In this document: piece after piece, positions 9,468 to 19,217 of the stretch
Numbering within the stretch: position 1 is the stretch's first letter
How the letters are laid out: each line of letters begins with the position of its first letter
DNA from: an uncultured Paracoccaceae bacterium
GTDB taxonomy: Bacteria; Pseudomonadota; Alphaproteobacteria; Rhodobacterales; Rhodobacteraceae
Length of the DNA stretch: 64,000 nucleotides
Direction: 5' to 3'
Assembly: GCA_947492475.1 (NCBI GenBank)
Contig: CANLNM010000009.1
Location: 1 to 64,000 of the forward strand
The notes under the pieces: model-generated
Database searches by the model: none
Told to the model about the DNA's origin: nothing
Seen by the model: the letters and a program-made list of their open reading frames with translations, nothing else
Position numbers and translations under genes: made by a program

Positions 9468-10505
9468 TCAAACGAATTCGCATTCTGGTAGGATGATGGG
9501 GCCCAGGTTTCGGGCTTTATTGAATTCAGACATTCGGCCGAGAACGTCAACACCACATTGGGCGTAGAGATCGAGGAGATCGACCAGAACCCAGTTTTCG
9601 CGGATTTTGCCGTCTTCCATGCGCCAGAAGTCGAGGGAACGCAGCAGGACTTCGGTGTTGGCGGGCGCGATGCCCATCCAGCCATCATTTGTAATGGTCA
9701 GGCGCATATTGGGCCAGCCTGTTTCACAGACATAGTCCCCTTGGGCGAACCAGTGGGACATAAGATCACCCAATGCGTCGAGTTTGCGGTCCGGCATGGC
9801 GCGCAAAAATGGGATCTGATGCCAGTTTCGAAAGCCCGCGATGCCGCGTCCGGTGCCGATCCCTGCGGGTCCGTACCAGTTGAAACGCGGGTGCCAGTAC
9901 GTTTCGAGGTTCATGACCTCGGGGCCGCCTTGGGCTGGATGTTTGCACAGGTCTGTGAGCATCGCGATGACGTGGTCCATTGTGGCTTGGCCATCGCCCG
10001 TCACAGTAAGCCCATCTTGCGTCATGGGCGCGGGCGTGCAAAGGAATTTGCCCAATTGCGGGGCCATTGGCCATGCATTCGCCTGCATCATCAATTCGGG
10101 AATGTCCCAGATGATTTGCGCTTCGGTCACAAGGCCGTGTTCAATGCGGAAGAACTCGTGATAGCGCATATGGGTAAGGTGGCCGGTTGGTGGGATGTGG
10201 TGGCCGTTGATCGACCATGCCTTTGTCATCGTGCCCATGTAGTTGCCCATGCAACCGACCCAGTCCTGACCTTCCGGCGTCGTGCCGGAAAGTACGATCA
10301 TATCGCGGCGTTCAAGGTCGGGCATCGCGTTTAGGAGAGGCGCATAGAGGGTATCGTAAAGGTCGGCGCCTTTGATCTCGCCGAAAGGATGGCAAAGGCT
10401 CATTCGCGCGTCAGGTGCGACCACTTTTGTGATGGCAGCTCGGGCCTCTTCTGTGACGCTTGTCAGGGCGTTCTGGAAGGGTTGGAGGATGGGATGGTTT
10501 GTCAC
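9468..10505 (-). CDS. SnoaL/NTF2-like protein, tandem domains (first of three paralogues)
   Basis: The 345-residue protein has the same two-domain SnoaL-like design as the products of 6696-7697 and 16454-17464. It is closest to the latter: both share an FFRIE/CEFNRIE strand, [20 protein letters not shown], a MTQDGL/MTHGGL linker, a [16 protein letters not shown] second-domain signature, and an ENWVxxDLLxL C-terminus. The GTG at 10505 overlaps the TGA of the HisD-like gene (GTGA), and the extension upstream of it is out of character, so this start is preferred. Three paralogues of one fold in one locus is unusual. Function unknown. Confidence 0.75.
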   Translation of the reverse strand: MTNHPILQPFQNALTSVTEEARAAITKVVAPDARMSLCHPFGEIKGADLYDTLYAPLLNAMPDLERRDMIVLSGTTPEGQDWVGCMGNYMGTMTKAWSINGHHIPPTGHLTHMRYHEFFRIEHGLVTEAQIIWDIPELMMQANAWPMAPQLGKFLCTPAPMTQDGLTVTGDGQATMDHVIAMLTDLCKHPAQGGPEVMNLETYWHPRFNWYGPAGIGTGRGIAGFRNWHQIPFLRAMPDRKLDALGDLMSHWFAQGDYVCETGWPNMRLTITNDGWMGIAPANTEVLLRSLDFWRMEDGKIRENWVLVDLLDLYAQCGVDVLGRMSEFNKARNLGPIILPECEFV

Positions 10506-11833
10506 TCGGCGGCCTCGCGGTAAGGCGCGCCGGTGCCGTAGGGGACATTGATCCCCCCGTAACGGCGCACGCGGATGTTGCATTGTTCGGCGTGCCCCAC
10601 GAAGCCTTCGAGCATGCAAAGGCGTGAACCGTATTCGCCAACTAATGTGGCCGCTTCGTCCGTGGTGATTTTCTGATAGCTGTGCGTTTTCAAAAACTTA
10701 CCAACCCAAAGGCCGCCCGTGTAACGACCCGCTTTTTTGGTGGGGAGGGTGTGGTTGGTGCCGATGACTTTGTCACCATTGGACACGTTGGTGCGTGGGC
10801 CGAGGAACAGGGCGCCGTAGCAGGTCATCTTTTCGAGGAACCAGTCGTCGCGGTCGGTCATGACTTGCACATGCTCGGACGCGATGTCGTCGGCGACGTG
10901 CAGCATCTCGTCATAGGTGTCGCAGACGATGACCTCACCGTAATCTTCCCAGCTTTTGCCAGCGGTGTCAGCGGTTGGGATGATGGCAAGGAGGCGGTCG
11001 ATTTCGGCCAGCGTGTCGTTTGCGAGTTTTTCGGAGTTGGTGAGTAGAACGGCGGGAGAGTTGTAGCCGTGTTCAGCTTGGCCCAGAAGATCCGTCGCGC
11101 AGAGTTCACCATCGGCGGCGGTCTCATCCGCGATGACCATGGTTTCAGTTGGGCCAGCAAAAAGATCAATGCCGACGCGCCCGAAAAGCTGGCGTTTGGC
11201 TTCGGCGACAAAGGCGTTACCGGGGCCGACGAGCATGTGGACGGGGTCAATTGTTTCGGTTCCGATGGCCATGGCGCCGATCGCTTGGATACCGCCCATG
11301 ACATAGATTTCGTGCGCCCCACCAAGGTGCATGGCGGCGATCACTGCCGGGTTGGGTTCGCCTTTGAACGGGGGGGTTGCGGCGATTATGCGCGGGACTT
11401 TGGCGACAGATGCGGTCGCGACGGACATATGGGCAGAAGCGACCATTGGAAACTTGCCACCGGGCACGTAGCAGCCAACGGACTGAACGGGAATGTTTTT
11501 GTGCCCCAAGATCACGCCAGGCATGGTTTCAACTTCGATATCCAACATGGAGTCGCGTTGGTGTTGCGCGAAGGCACGTACCTGTTCTTGGGCGAACTTG
11601 ATATCCGCCATTTCCCGCGGAGATACCTTCGCGATAAGGGCGTCGATCTCGGCCTGCGTTAGGCGGTAACTCTCGCGGTCGTAATTGTCGAACTTCACCG
11701 ACATCTCGCGTACAGCCGCGTCGCCTTTGGTTTCGATCTCCTTCAGGCCAGCTTCGACGATAGCGCGGGTTTTGGCGTCGTCTTCGGCGCGGGCGGCGGC
11801 AGAGCGGGCGGTTTTCAAATGGCGGATCGTCAT
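10502..11833 (-). CDS. Histidinol dehydrogenase-family NAD-dependent dehydrogenase (HpsN-like)
   Basis: The 443-residue protein has the HisD fold signatures: [33 protein letters not shown], the zinc-ligand segment [14 protein letters not shown], and GTNHTLPT. Outside histidine biosynthesis, HisD relatives in roseobacters act as catabolic alcohol-to-acid dehydrogenases, for example the sulfopropanediol 3-dehydrogenase HpsN. The catabolic context here (own ABC transporter, LacI regulator, SDR, hydrolase) argues for such a role, not for true HisD, but the substrate cannot be read from sequence. It follows the ABC ATPase gene by 50 bases and overlaps the next gene by 4. Confidence 0.85.
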   Translation of the reverse strand: MTIRHLKTARSAAARAEDDAKTRAIVEAGLKEIETKGDAAVREMSVKFDNYDRESYRLTQAEIDALIAKVSPREMADIKFAQEQVRAFAQHQRDSMLDIEVETMPGVILGHKNIPVQSVGCYVPGGKFPMVASAHMSVATASVAKVPRIIAATPPFKGEPNPAVIAAMHLGGAHEIYVMGGIQAIGAMAIGTETIDPVHMLVGPGNAFVAEAKRQLFGRVGIDLFAGPTETMVIADETAADGELCATDLLGQAEHGYNSPAVLLTNSEKLANDTLAEIDRLLAIIPTADTAGKSWEDYGEVIVCDTYDEMLHVADDIASEHVQVMTDRDDWFLEKMTCYGALFLGPRTNVSNGDKVIGTNHTLPTKKAGRYTGGLWVGKFLKTHSYQKITTDEAATLVGEYGSRLCMLEGFVGHAEQCNIRVRRYGGINVPYGTGAPYREAAE

Positions 11834-11883
11834 GTGCGGGTTTCCTCGGGCGTGGCAGTTACAGGTTTGTCGGGTCGAGCGGC

Positions 11884-12930
11884 TTACAGCCGCTCACCTG
11901 TTGTGGCGTCAAAGAGATGGCAGGTCGCAGCAGGAATTGTCGCGGCGACAGTTTCGCCGATCTCGGCGCGAAACTCTTTGTCGGCCTTCACGGTCGCGAT
12001 TGTGCCGCCGATGCGGAATGTGACCATTGTGGCATCGCCCAGCAACTCCATGGAATAGACCGGCGCGTTCACGGATGGTGCATCACCACCAATAGCGGCA
12101 TCTTCGGCGCGGTAGCCCAGTGTGACTGGGCCAGAGTGGGTGCTGTCGAGGCCGGTAACTGTGACGTCTTTACCTGTGAAAGTGCCCCCCTCAATCGTGC
12201 CCTCAAGCAGGTTCATTGCGGGCGAGCCGATGAAGCTGGCTACGAAGGTATTGGCTGGATTGTCGTATATTTCCGTCGGAGAGCCGACCTGTTGAACAAC
12301 ACCCGCTGACATGACGACAACACGATCCGCCAATGTCATGGCTTCGATCTGGTCGTGTGTCACATAGATCGTTGTGACCTTTAGTTCATGGCTCAGGTTC
12401 TTGATCTGGGCGCGGGTAGAAACCCGCAACTTGGCGTCGAGGTTGGACAGCGGTTCGTCCATCAGAAAAACGTTGGGCTGGCGCACGATAGCACGGGCCA
12501 AGGCCACGCGTTGACGTTGACCACCAGAGAGTTCTGCGGGTTTACGGTGCAGGAAATCGTCAAGCTCGACCATCGCCGAAGCACGCATGACGCGTTCTTT
12601 ATGTTCGGACGAAGGAACCTTGCGCATGCGCAGCGGGAAGCGGATATTTTCGTAAACGTCGAGATTGGGGTAGAGCGCGTATGATTGGAACACCATGGCG
12701 CAATCGCGGTCTTTGGGTTCAAGGTCGTTGATACGCTTCCCATCCACGAGGATGTCGCCCTCAGTAGGGTCTTCTAGCCCTGCGATCATCCGCATAGTCG
12801 TTGTCTTGCCGCAACCTGACGGGCCAAGAAGGACGAGGAACTCCTGATCCGCAATGGTAAGGTCGAAGTCCTCGACGCCGACAAAACTGCCCCAGCGTTT
12901 GTGAATATTCTTGAGCTGAATTTCGGCCAT
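11884..12930 (-). CDS. Sugar ABC transporter ATP-binding protein (MalK/UgpC type)
   Basis: This 348-residue ATPase has Walker [10 protein letters not shown] near residue 36, the signature [17 protein letters not shown], Walker [16 protein letters not shown], and a C-terminal OB-fold regulatory domain of the MalK/UgpC class (about residues 240-348). It would energise import through the two permeases encoded divergently at 14540-16450, with the binding protein at 13193. It is the first gene of the leftward operon. A LacI-type operator starts 14 bases upstream of its ATG, so the regulator would block its transcription directly. Confidence 0.93.
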   Translation of the reverse strand: MAEIQLKNIHKRWGSFVGVEDFDLTIADQEFLVLLGPSGCGKTTTMRMIAGLEDPTEGDILVDGKRINDLEPKDRDCAMVFQSYALYPNLDVYENIRFPLRMRKVPSSEHKERVMRASAMVELDDFLHRKPAELSGGQRQRVALARAIVRQPNVFLMDEPLSNLDAKLRVSTRAQIKNLSHELKVTTIYVTHDQIEAMTLADRVVVMSAGVVQQVGSPTEIYDNPANTFVASFIGSPAMNLLEGTIEGGTFTGKDVTVTGLDSTHSGPVTLGYRAEDAAIGGDAPSVNAPVYSMELLGDATMVTFRIGGTIATVKADKEFRAEIGETVAATIPAATCHLFDATTGERL

Positions 12931-12943
12931 GTGAGCGCCTTTC

Positions 12944-12959
12944 TTGCAAACGTATGCAA
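12944..12959. promoter_or_regulatory. Putative LacI-family operator, leftward arm
   Basis: TTGCAAACGTATGCAA is a near-perfect 16-bp palindrome around a central CG, the form typical of LacI/GalR-family operators. It sits just upstream of the ABC ATPase start at 12930. A second copy matching 15 of 16 bases lies at 13102-13117. Confidence 0.75.
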
Positions 12960-13101
12960 CAGGTGTAATTCTGATTCTATTGTCTGCGCAAGTTCTTTCT
13001 TTCCCCTTATTTCATTAAGTCTATTTCGCAGTCGCAGCATTTTTGGCTTTTTCTGACTCGCCCTATTTTTCACTTGCTTTGTGGTCATGATGGTCATTTG
13101 A

Positions 13102-13117
13102 TTGCAAACGTATGCAT
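13102..13117. promoter_or_regulatory. Putative LacI-family operator, rightward arm
   Basis: TTGCAAACGTATGCAT differs at one base from the site at 12944 and lies about 75 bases upstream of the binding-protein ATG (13193). The two sites are 158 bases apart in the divergent promoter region and could be bridged by one LacI tetramer. The rest of 12931-13192 is AT-rich promoter sequence without a gene. Confidence 0.75.
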
Positions 13118-13192
13118 GGCGTTTTTTGATTCGCTAGAATCAGTGCGCCCAACGAAAAGCGAAATACGATCTGAACCATTAGGGAGACTATA

Positions 13193-14437
13193 ATGACCAA
13201 ATTTACCAAACTGATGGGGGCCACAGCTGCCGCCCTGACAATGGGCACGGTAGCATTTGCGGATGGTCATGGATGTACCGCGGAAGGCCGGTTAAGCATC
13301 ATCGGAAACGAATTTCCAGCCATCCATTCTATAGCTGCTTTGGCCCAGACATGTGACGGTCTGGACGCAGAGGCAAACCTTACTGCCGATCACCAGACAC
13401 TAAACTTGCCTGGTATGCAGGGCGACCCCGCGGCGTACACAACAGCGATTGTTGCGAACTCGTCTATTGTTGCACTGATCAACGAAGATGTTGTGCGCCC
13501 GCTTGATGATTTGGTTGCTGAATACGGTGCGGATATCCCAAACCATATGCAGATTTCGGTAGACGGAAATGTAATGGCGATTGCGTTCATGGCGAACGCG
13601 CAGACGCTTGTGTATCGCGAAGACGTACTAGAGCAGGTCGGTCTGGAAATCCCAACATCATACGAAGAAATGCTAACGGCAGCCGCGGCGATCCGGGATG
13701 CGGGCATCATGGAAAACCCATTGGGTGGTGCTTATGCTTCGGGTTGGAACCTCGCGCAGGAATTCAACAACATGTATATCGGCCACGGCGGTGAATTCTT
13801 TGAGCCAGGCACAGCGAATGTTTCCGTCAACAACGAAGCTGGTGTTGCCACGCTGGAAATGATGAAGGCGCTGTCTGAATACATGAGTCCTGACTTCCTG
13901 ACGCATGACTCCAACGCGACGTCTGCGGAATGGGAAGCAGGCAACGTGGCGCTGATGAACATGTGGGGCTCACGTACGGGCGTATTGATGGACGACGAAG
14001 GCTCTGCCGAAGAAGTTTATTCAAACACCAAAGTGGCCGGCCCATTGATGGTTGGCGACAGCGGCGTTCCAGCGACGACATTGTGGTGGGACGGCTGGAC
14101 CGTGGCCAAGAACATTAGCGACGAAGATGCTGCTGCGACGTTCCAGGCAATGGCATACGGGGTATCCCCTGCATTGCTGAACGATGAAACCATGGGGCAA
14201 GCCGTTTGGCTGATCGACGGGTTTGAACCACAGCCGATCAACGAAGGCGTTCTTGCTGCCGTGTCCGCTGGGTCCAAGCCATACCCGATGGTTCCATTCC
14301 AAGGCCTGCTTCACACTGCTTTGGGTGCGGAACTGGCTGACTTTATGCAAGGTAACGAGTCTGCTGAGCAGGCACTGGCCGATGTCGAAGCAGCCTACAC
14401 CGCTGCGGCTGTCGAAGCTGGCTTCGTAACCCAGTAA
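13193..14437 (+). CDS. Sugar ABC transporter substrate-binding protein
   Basis: The 414-residue periplasmic protein starts with a signal peptide (lysine-containing n-region, hydrophobic core, cleavage probably after VAFA-DG near residue 23) and continues as a family-1 carbohydrate-binding protein. Visible family blocks are IPTSYEEMLTAAAAIRDAG, GNVALMNMWGSR and TLWWDGWTVAKN. A clear ribosome site (AGGGAGAC) precedes the ATG at 13193. It feeds the permeases encoded downstream. The ligand is unknown; being a binding-protein gene first in its operon with a hairpin after it suggests high expression. Confidence 0.92.
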   Translation: MTKFTKLMGATAAALTMGTVAFADGHGCTAEGRLSIIGNEFPAIHSIAALAQTCDGLDAEANLTADHQTLNLPGMQGDPAAYTTAIVANSSIVALINEDVVRPLDDLVAEYGADIPNHMQISVDGNVMAIAFMANAQTLVYREDVLEQVGLEIPTSYEEMLTAAAAIRDAGIMENPLGGAYASGWNLAQEFNNMYIGHGGEFFEPGTANVSVNNEAGVATLEMMKALSEYMSPDFLTHDSNATSAEWEAGNVALMNMWGSRTGVLMDDEGSAEEVYSNTKVAGPLMVGDSGVPATTLWWDGWTVAKNISDEDAAATFQAMAYGVSPALLNDETMGQAVWLIDGFEPQPINEGVLAAVSAGSKPYPMVPFQGLLHTALGAELADFMQGNESAEQALADVEAAYTAAAVEAGFVTQ

Positions 14438-14465
14438 GCGATCCTAAAAAGAAATAGCGGTGCAC

Positions 14466-14484
14466 GGTGTGCGCCGCTCACACC
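14466..14484 (+). other. Intercistronic hairpin after the binding-protein gene
   Basis: GGTGTG and CACACC pair with a 7-base loop about 30 bases after the binding-protein stop, overlapping a second GCGG/CCGC pairing. No T-run follows. Such hairpins often protect binding-protein mRNA and set differential expression against the permeases. Confidence 0.45.
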
Positions 14485-14539
14485 ACGAGAAACGTACTAA
14501 CTCAAGCACGTTTGCGTGCGAGATAACCGAGGGCAAGTC

Positions 14540-15562
14540 GTGAACCATCGAACATTCCTGACATTCGTCGCACCGTCGCTTCTGGCTATGCTGCTATTAA
14601 TCGTTTTCCCGGTCATCTCGGTTGTTTTGCAGTCTTTTCACGCACAGCATGAACAAGTCATGGAGGTCGTTGAAACCTGCGGGCCGTTTGGGTGCACCCA
14701 GACAACTTCTGTCAATCAAGAGCAGACCCTTGCCCTTCGTGAAGCACAACCGCTGGGCCGCTTCGTAGGCTTTGAGAACTACACCAACCGTGGACATTTG
14801 GCGTTTTCCAAAATGGGAGAAGCCTGGCGCACATCAACTGGATGGGGCGACTGGTGGACTAAGGTGATGAACCTGCCATTCTACAGTGCCATTGTTTTCA
14901 CTCTAACTTTTACCTTCATTGTTACGCCGCTGACGATTGTTCTTGGATTTGCAATCGCGATTGCAGTGAACTCCGCGTCGCGCGCGATCAAAGGTCCATT
15001 GATCTTTGTGTCATTGCTTCCATTCATCATAACCCCGCTGGTCGGGTCGCTGGTATTGTTCTGGATGGTAGACGCACGCGGTGTTTTGGGGCATGCAATC
15101 CAGGCGTTAGCAGGCAACCCTGATTTAAGTGTCAAAGCATCAACGCCAATGATGTGGATCATGCTGATGGTCTACGGAATTTGGCATGCGGCGCCTTTCG
15201 CCTTTGTGGTGTTTTACGCCGGCTTGCAATCGGTCAGTCAGGACGCAGACGAAGCGGCGATGATTGATGGTGCGAACCGTTGGCAACGGGTGCGGTTTGT
15301 GACGATCCCGCACATCATGCCGCTTGTGACGTTTGTGGCGCTGATCCAGCTTATGGATAATTTTCGCGTCTTTGAACCGCTGATTTCGTTCAATGCAGAA
15401 GCGCATGCGCAATCTCTTTCGACCTATATTTTTTCGGATCTTGGTGGAGAGACGCGTTTGCTGAACTCGGCCGCGACGACCTCACTTTTGACAGTGTTGT
15501 GCGTCGGTATTCTTCTTTTCCCTGTCCTTGTGCGCACGTGGCGCGATTTCAAGAGAGCCTGA
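14540..15562 (+). CDS. Sugar ABC transporter permease (MalF type)
   Basis: The 340-residue inner-membrane protein has six or more hydrophobic segments, a large periplasmic loop after the first one (about residues 40-110, with a Cys pair in ETCGPFGC), and the cytoplasmic EAA loop DADEAAMIDGANRWQRVRFVTIPHIMP that docks to the ATPase. The GTG at 14540 is preferred because GAGGG lies 7-8 bases upstream; a GTG at 14516 lacks a ribosome site. It is followed after 3 bases by the partner permease. Confidence 0.9.
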   Translation: MNHRTFLTFVAPSLLAMLLLIVFPVISVVLQSFHAQHEQVMEVVETCGPFGCTQTTSVNQEQTLALREAQPLGRFVGFENYTNRGHLAFSKMGEAWRTSTGWGDWWTKVMNLPFYSAIVFTLTFTFIVTPLTIVLGFAIAIAVNSASRAIKGPLIFVSLLPFIITPLVGSLVLFWMVDARGVLGHAIQALAGNPDLSVKASTPMMWIMLMVYGIWHAAPFAFVVFYAGLQSVSQDADEAAMIDGANRWQRVRFVTIPHIMPLVTFVALIQLMDNFRVFEPLISFNAEAHAQSLSTYIFSDLGGETRLLNSAATTSLLTVLCVGILLFPVLVRTWRDFKRA

Positions 15563-15565
15563 CCG

Positions 15566-16450
15566 ATGAGCACAGCCAACCCCCGTAAACAGCCGACGTC
15601 ACTTCGGATAATCCTGACAGGGTTTTTGGTCCTTTGGGTGATTATGGCGGCCTTCCCATTCTTGTGGACCCTTTGGGGATCCTTCAAAGTCGAGGGTGAT
15701 TTCTTTTCAAAGGCGAACTGGGCATATGCCCTGACAGGAGAGTCGACGAGGATCGAGACCGGTGGGTCCTTTACCGGCGACGGATATTACGGCGCTTGGG
15801 TCACCGAAGAATTCGGCCGCGCCGTGATGAACACTTCGATCGTCTGCTTCTGTGTGGTGACGATTTCGTTAACGTTGAGCACCCTTGCGGGATACGCGCT
15901 GTCACGGTCCACATATAATTATGCGTTTTGGATATTGATCGCGGCGTTGATGTTCCGCGCCATGCCGCAGATCACACTGGTGTCCGGTTATCTATTGCCG
16001 TTTTATGAATGGAACCTTTGGGGGCGATTGGGGACCACAATCATCGTTCTGGTCGCCATCAACCAGCCGTTCAGCCTGTGGATGATGACGTCCTTTTTCC
16101 GCAATATTCCAAAAGATCTTGATGAAAGCGCAATGGTGGACGGGTGTAACAGGCTTCAGGCGTTCCGCCATGTTATTCTGCCGGTGATGTGGCCCGGTGT
16201 CATCACGACGGGGCTGTTCAGCTTTTTGTTGGCGTACAACGATTTTCCTGTGGCGGCGATGCTGCTGGATCAGGAAAACCAGACCATGATCCCGAAAATT
16301 GCGTCCTTCCTTGGCACCACGCAAACCAAAGGCAACGTCATGTTTGCGGTCGCGGCCGTTGTGTCGGCTACGGCGCCATTGTTTGTGTTGATCCTGTTCT
16401 TCCAACGCCAGATCGTGTCAGGTCTGACAGCAGGCGCTGTTAAGGGATAA
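15566..16450 (+). CDS. Sugar ABC transporter permease (MalG type)
   Basis: The 294-residue inner-membrane protein is the second permease subunit. It has the N-terminal membrane helix FLVLWVIMAAFPFLWTLWGSF, four to five more hydrophobic segments, and the EAA loop KDLDESAMVDGCNRLQAFRHVILPVMWPG, with the usual C-terminal FFQRQIVSGLTAGAVKG. It forms the heterodimeric channel with the MalF-type subunit and the ATPase encoded at 11884. The start lies 3 bases after the previous stop, and the next gene starts 3 bases after its own stop, so all are in one transcript. Confidence 0.92.
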   Translation: MSTANPRKQPTSLRIILTGFLVLWVIMAAFPFLWTLWGSFKVEGDFFSKANWAYALTGESTRIETGGSFTGDGYYGAWVTEEFGRAVMNTSIVCFCVVTISLTLSTLAGYALSRSTYNYAFWILIAALMFRAMPQITLVSGYLLPFYEWNLWGRLGTTIIVLVAINQPFSLWMMTSFFRNIPKDLDESAMVDGCNRLQAFRHVILPVMWPGVITTGLFSFLLAYNDFPVAAMLLDQENQTMIPKIASFLGTTQTKGNVMFAVAAVVSATAPLFVLILFFQRQIVSGLTAGAVKG

Positions 16451-16453
16451 GAG

Positions 16454-17464
16454 ATGTTTCAGGACCAAAAGGCAGTTGTGCGCGCGCTGTACGCGGACAT
16501 GAAAGGTGCGAGCCCAGAAACGATCGGGGACGTGCTTGCCACCCATACGACCCCCGATTGGCACTGGCGCGGAATGCACCCCTTTTATGAGCAACACGGT
16601 GCTGGCGACGTAGCGCGGGTGTTTTGGGGGCCATTATTGGCATCCCTCACACGTTTGCAGCGGCGCGAGGATGTCTTCTTTGCGGGCGAAAACACCGTGG
16701 GCAAAGGGGTCTGGGTCGTGTCCATGGGGCATCTGATGGGGCTGTTTGATGCGGTTTGGCTGGGCATTCGGCCAAACAACAAGATCACCATGCTGCGCTA
16801 TTGCGAGTTTAACCGCATCGAGAACGGCAAGATCGCCGAGACAATGCTGCACGTCGATATCCCCCATCTGATGGTGCAGGCGGGCCAAAACCCGTTTCCG
16901 CCGCAAACGGCGGCGCAATTGGTCCAGCCCGGTCCGATGACCCATGGCGGGCTTTTGCATGACGTGCAGCCCGTGGCAGAGGGCGAGGCGACGTTGGCCG
17001 CGATCAATGCGATGATTGGCGATTTGGGAACATGGCAATTGGGTCTTCCCTTGGAGGAAGAACTGGCGCGTACTTGGCACGACGACATGATTTGGTGGGG
17101 CCCAACAGGTATCGGAGCGGCCTACACGATCGAACGCTATGCCAAGCAACATTCGGGCCCGTTTCGCGCAGCGTTCTATGATCGCTCGTCCACGGGCCAT
17201 GTGGCACGTCTGGCCGAGGGACACTACGGCGGGTTCTTTGGCTGGCCGAATTTCACGGCCAAACTACATGGTGGGTTCATGGGGATGCCGGGAACAGACA
17301 AGGCATGTGAATTCCGCGTGATTGATATCTACCGCCGCGAGGGTGAAAAACTGGCCGAGAACTGGGTTTTCATCGACTTGCTTTACTGGTTGATGCAGCT
17401 GGGCGACGACGTCCTAACTCGGATGGCCGGGATCGCGGACACCGAGTATATAGCACCAGCCTAG
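16454..17464 (+). CDS. SnoaL/NTF2-like protein, tandem domains (third paralogue)
   Basis: The 336-residue protein closes the rightward operon. It has two SnoaL-like domains and aligns by eye with the product of 9468-10505 along its length: CEFNRIENGKIAE, DIPHLMVQAGQ, MTHGGLLHDVQ, WWGPTGIGAAYTIE, and ENWVFIDLLYWL. Being co-transcribed with the transporter suggests that it acts early on the imported compound. The family includes cyclases, isomerases and hydrolases, so the chemistry remains open. Confidence 0.75.
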   Translation: MFQDQKAVVRALYADMKGASPETIGDVLATHTTPDWHWRGMHPFYEQHGAGDVARVFWGPLLASLTRLQRREDVFFAGENTVGKGVWVVSMGHLMGLFDAVWLGIRPNNKITMLRYCEFNRIENGKIAETMLHVDIPHLMVQAGQNPFPPQTAAQLVQPGPMTHGGLLHDVQPVAEGEATLAAINAMIGDLGTWQLGLPLEEELARTWHDDMIWWGPTGIGAAYTIERYAKQHSGPFRAAFYDRSSTGHVARLAEGHYGGFFGWPNFTAKLHGGFMGMPGTDKACEFRVIDIYRREGEKLAENWVFIDLLYWLMQLGDDVLTRMAGIADTEYIAPA

Positions 17465-18183
17465 GTGGCAATGTAAGTTCGCCTAGGCATGCCGGTATCT
17501 CGTCTGTGGCGCAATCGCTCGATACGAACTTTCCGTTCATCGCGCCTAATATCCTTCTGATGTGCTTTCAGTCGATTTTCGTCTGAAATGTGGGAGGCTA
17601 CCACGACTTTAGATGGCCGTTGCTAAAGTGGGCCACGTCGGACAGGCAGTCGAAATGCTGGGCACATTCCCAACCTATGGGATCAAAGACAAGGATGTGT
17701 ATGCCGCATGGCTACGGGATCGTTCTGCTGCGGATAAACCCCCAATGATCATCCCGTGCCACGGATCGATCGTGCGAAGCGAGAACGTCGCGACGGACGA
17801 AATATCTTTGTTGGCAAGCTAGCTCTTTCAGCAGGTCAGGAGCTGACATTCGTGCGTCGTGCAGCGTCAGTCGTTATGGGCTCGGAGCCGCCGAATGCCG
17901 GTGCCGCAATCACCTTGGTGTGCGCGCTTCGGAACAGGAAATCGGTGAAGCGGGGCAAACTCTTGAGCTTCCTCGGTCTTGGCTGACGAGCTGTCGTTCG
18001 CAGCCCAGGTACGGACATCCGCGCCGCAGGCGACGAAAACTGTTTTCGAGCCCACTTTGACCAATGCTGCACAATAAACCAATGTCAGCTTTGAAAAATC
18101 ATGTTATTGCCACTCGTGTAGAAATGTACGGGCTCGCGGGAGACTTCCGATAGCATCCCAAGTTTGGGAGGGAGGAAGTTTTC
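17465..18183. other. Gene-poor stretch with decayed sequence
   Basis: About 720 bases separate the SnoaL gene from the IS481 remnant. Apart from the possible hydrolase fragment at 17617-17822, nothing has a believable gene structure. Start codons, ribosome sites and codon patterns are poor on both strands. Confidence 0.5.
17617..17822 (+). pseudogene. Possible C-terminal fragment of a metallo-beta-lactamase-fold hydrolase
   Basis: An open stretch translates to a short peptide with VGQAVEMLGTFPTYGIKD and PPMIIPCHGSIV; the latter resembles the late P-x-H-G histidine motif of MBL-fold hydrolases. There is no upstream domain and no clear start, so it can only be a remnant. The assignment rests on one short motif. 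Confidence 0.3.
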
Positions 18184-19069
18184 ATGACAGACGATCAATG
18201 AGAGATCCAACGTAAACTTCGGGTTCTGCAACATGCTGATAAGATCGGCTGTGTGAGCAAGAGCTGCCGCTATTTTGGGATCGGTAAGCCCAGCTTTTAT
18301 CGATGGCGGGCTGCGTATCGGTCCCGAGGAGAGGAAGGGCTGAAGAATGCCAAAACCATTCCAAAGAACCCAGTCAATCAAACGCCACCCGAGATCGTTG
18401 AAAAAGTTTTGTACCTGCGCCGCAATTACCATATCGGGCCAATTCTGATCGTCTAGTATCTGGCGCGCGATCACTGCATCTAAATTTCCGATGCAGGCGC
18501 CTACCGCATTCTCCGGCGCCATGGACTGAACCGACTCCCACGCGGAACCAGGGTGCGCAAGGTCCACACCAAGCGTTACAACAAACAGGTCCCTGGTCAC
18601 CACATCCAGATGGACGTTAAGCTCCTGACGTTACAAGGAAACCATGGCAAGAAGATCAGGCGCTTTCAATTCACTGCAATCGATGACGCAACCCGTGTTC
18701 GCGCGCTCAAAATCTATGACCGGCATACTCAGGCAAATGCGTTGGATTTTGTCGATTACGTTATTGAGAAGTTTCCGTTTCGGATCCGCGAGAACAGGAC
18801 CGATAACGGCCATGAGTTCCAGGCCAAGTTCCACTGGCATGTCGAGGACAAGGGCATCCGTCACGCCAACATCAAGCCAAGCTCACCAAGGCTCAACGGG
18901 AAGGTCGAGCGATTACACCGGTCCGACCAGCTGGAGTTCTACCAACTTCTCAGCTACAAAGACGATGTCGATCCCTAAGCCAAACGTGAAGAATGGGAGC
19001 GGTTTTATAACCTTGCTAGGCGCTCACAACGGCAAAACGCCTTACGAAGCGCTTAAGGAAAAGCTATGA
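18184..19069 (+). pseudogene. IS481-family transposase remnant
   Basis: A single reading frame from the ATG at 18184 encodes an N-terminal HTH region (SKSCRYFGIGKPSFYRWR) and an rve-type DDE domain: the first Asp in QMDVKLL, the second in TDNGHEF, and the Glu in LNGKVERLHRSD. The frame is broken by a TGA near 18199, TAG at 18454, TAA at 18481 and TAA at about 18976, and a frameshift is needed to reach the normal C-terminus (GAHNGKTPYEALKEKL, ending at 19069). The element is dead. Terminal inverted repeats were not identified with confidence. It separates two catabolic clusters and may mark an old rearrangement. Confidence 0.85.
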
Positions 19070-19217
19070 AATAGCGGCTTGGTCTCCCACCAGTTCGACA
19101 GCGCTACAAACGGAGCGGCAGGCATTCGTCACGGTCTGCAATCATTGTGCCCGACCACGACCGGTGCGGCCGCACACCATGAAACACTGGGATGCGGCCG
19201 CGTTTGACGAGAGGCCG

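Noticed and set aside
10502-11833. True histidine-biosynthesis hisD
   Set aside because: Neighbours are all catabolic or transport genes under a LacI regulator, and HisD paralogues with catabolic roles are known in roseobacters.
18085-18603. Minus-strand open frame of about 170 codons
   Set aside because: It lies antisense to the IS481 transposase remnant and has no motif or ribosome site; the plus-strand DDE signatures explain the region.
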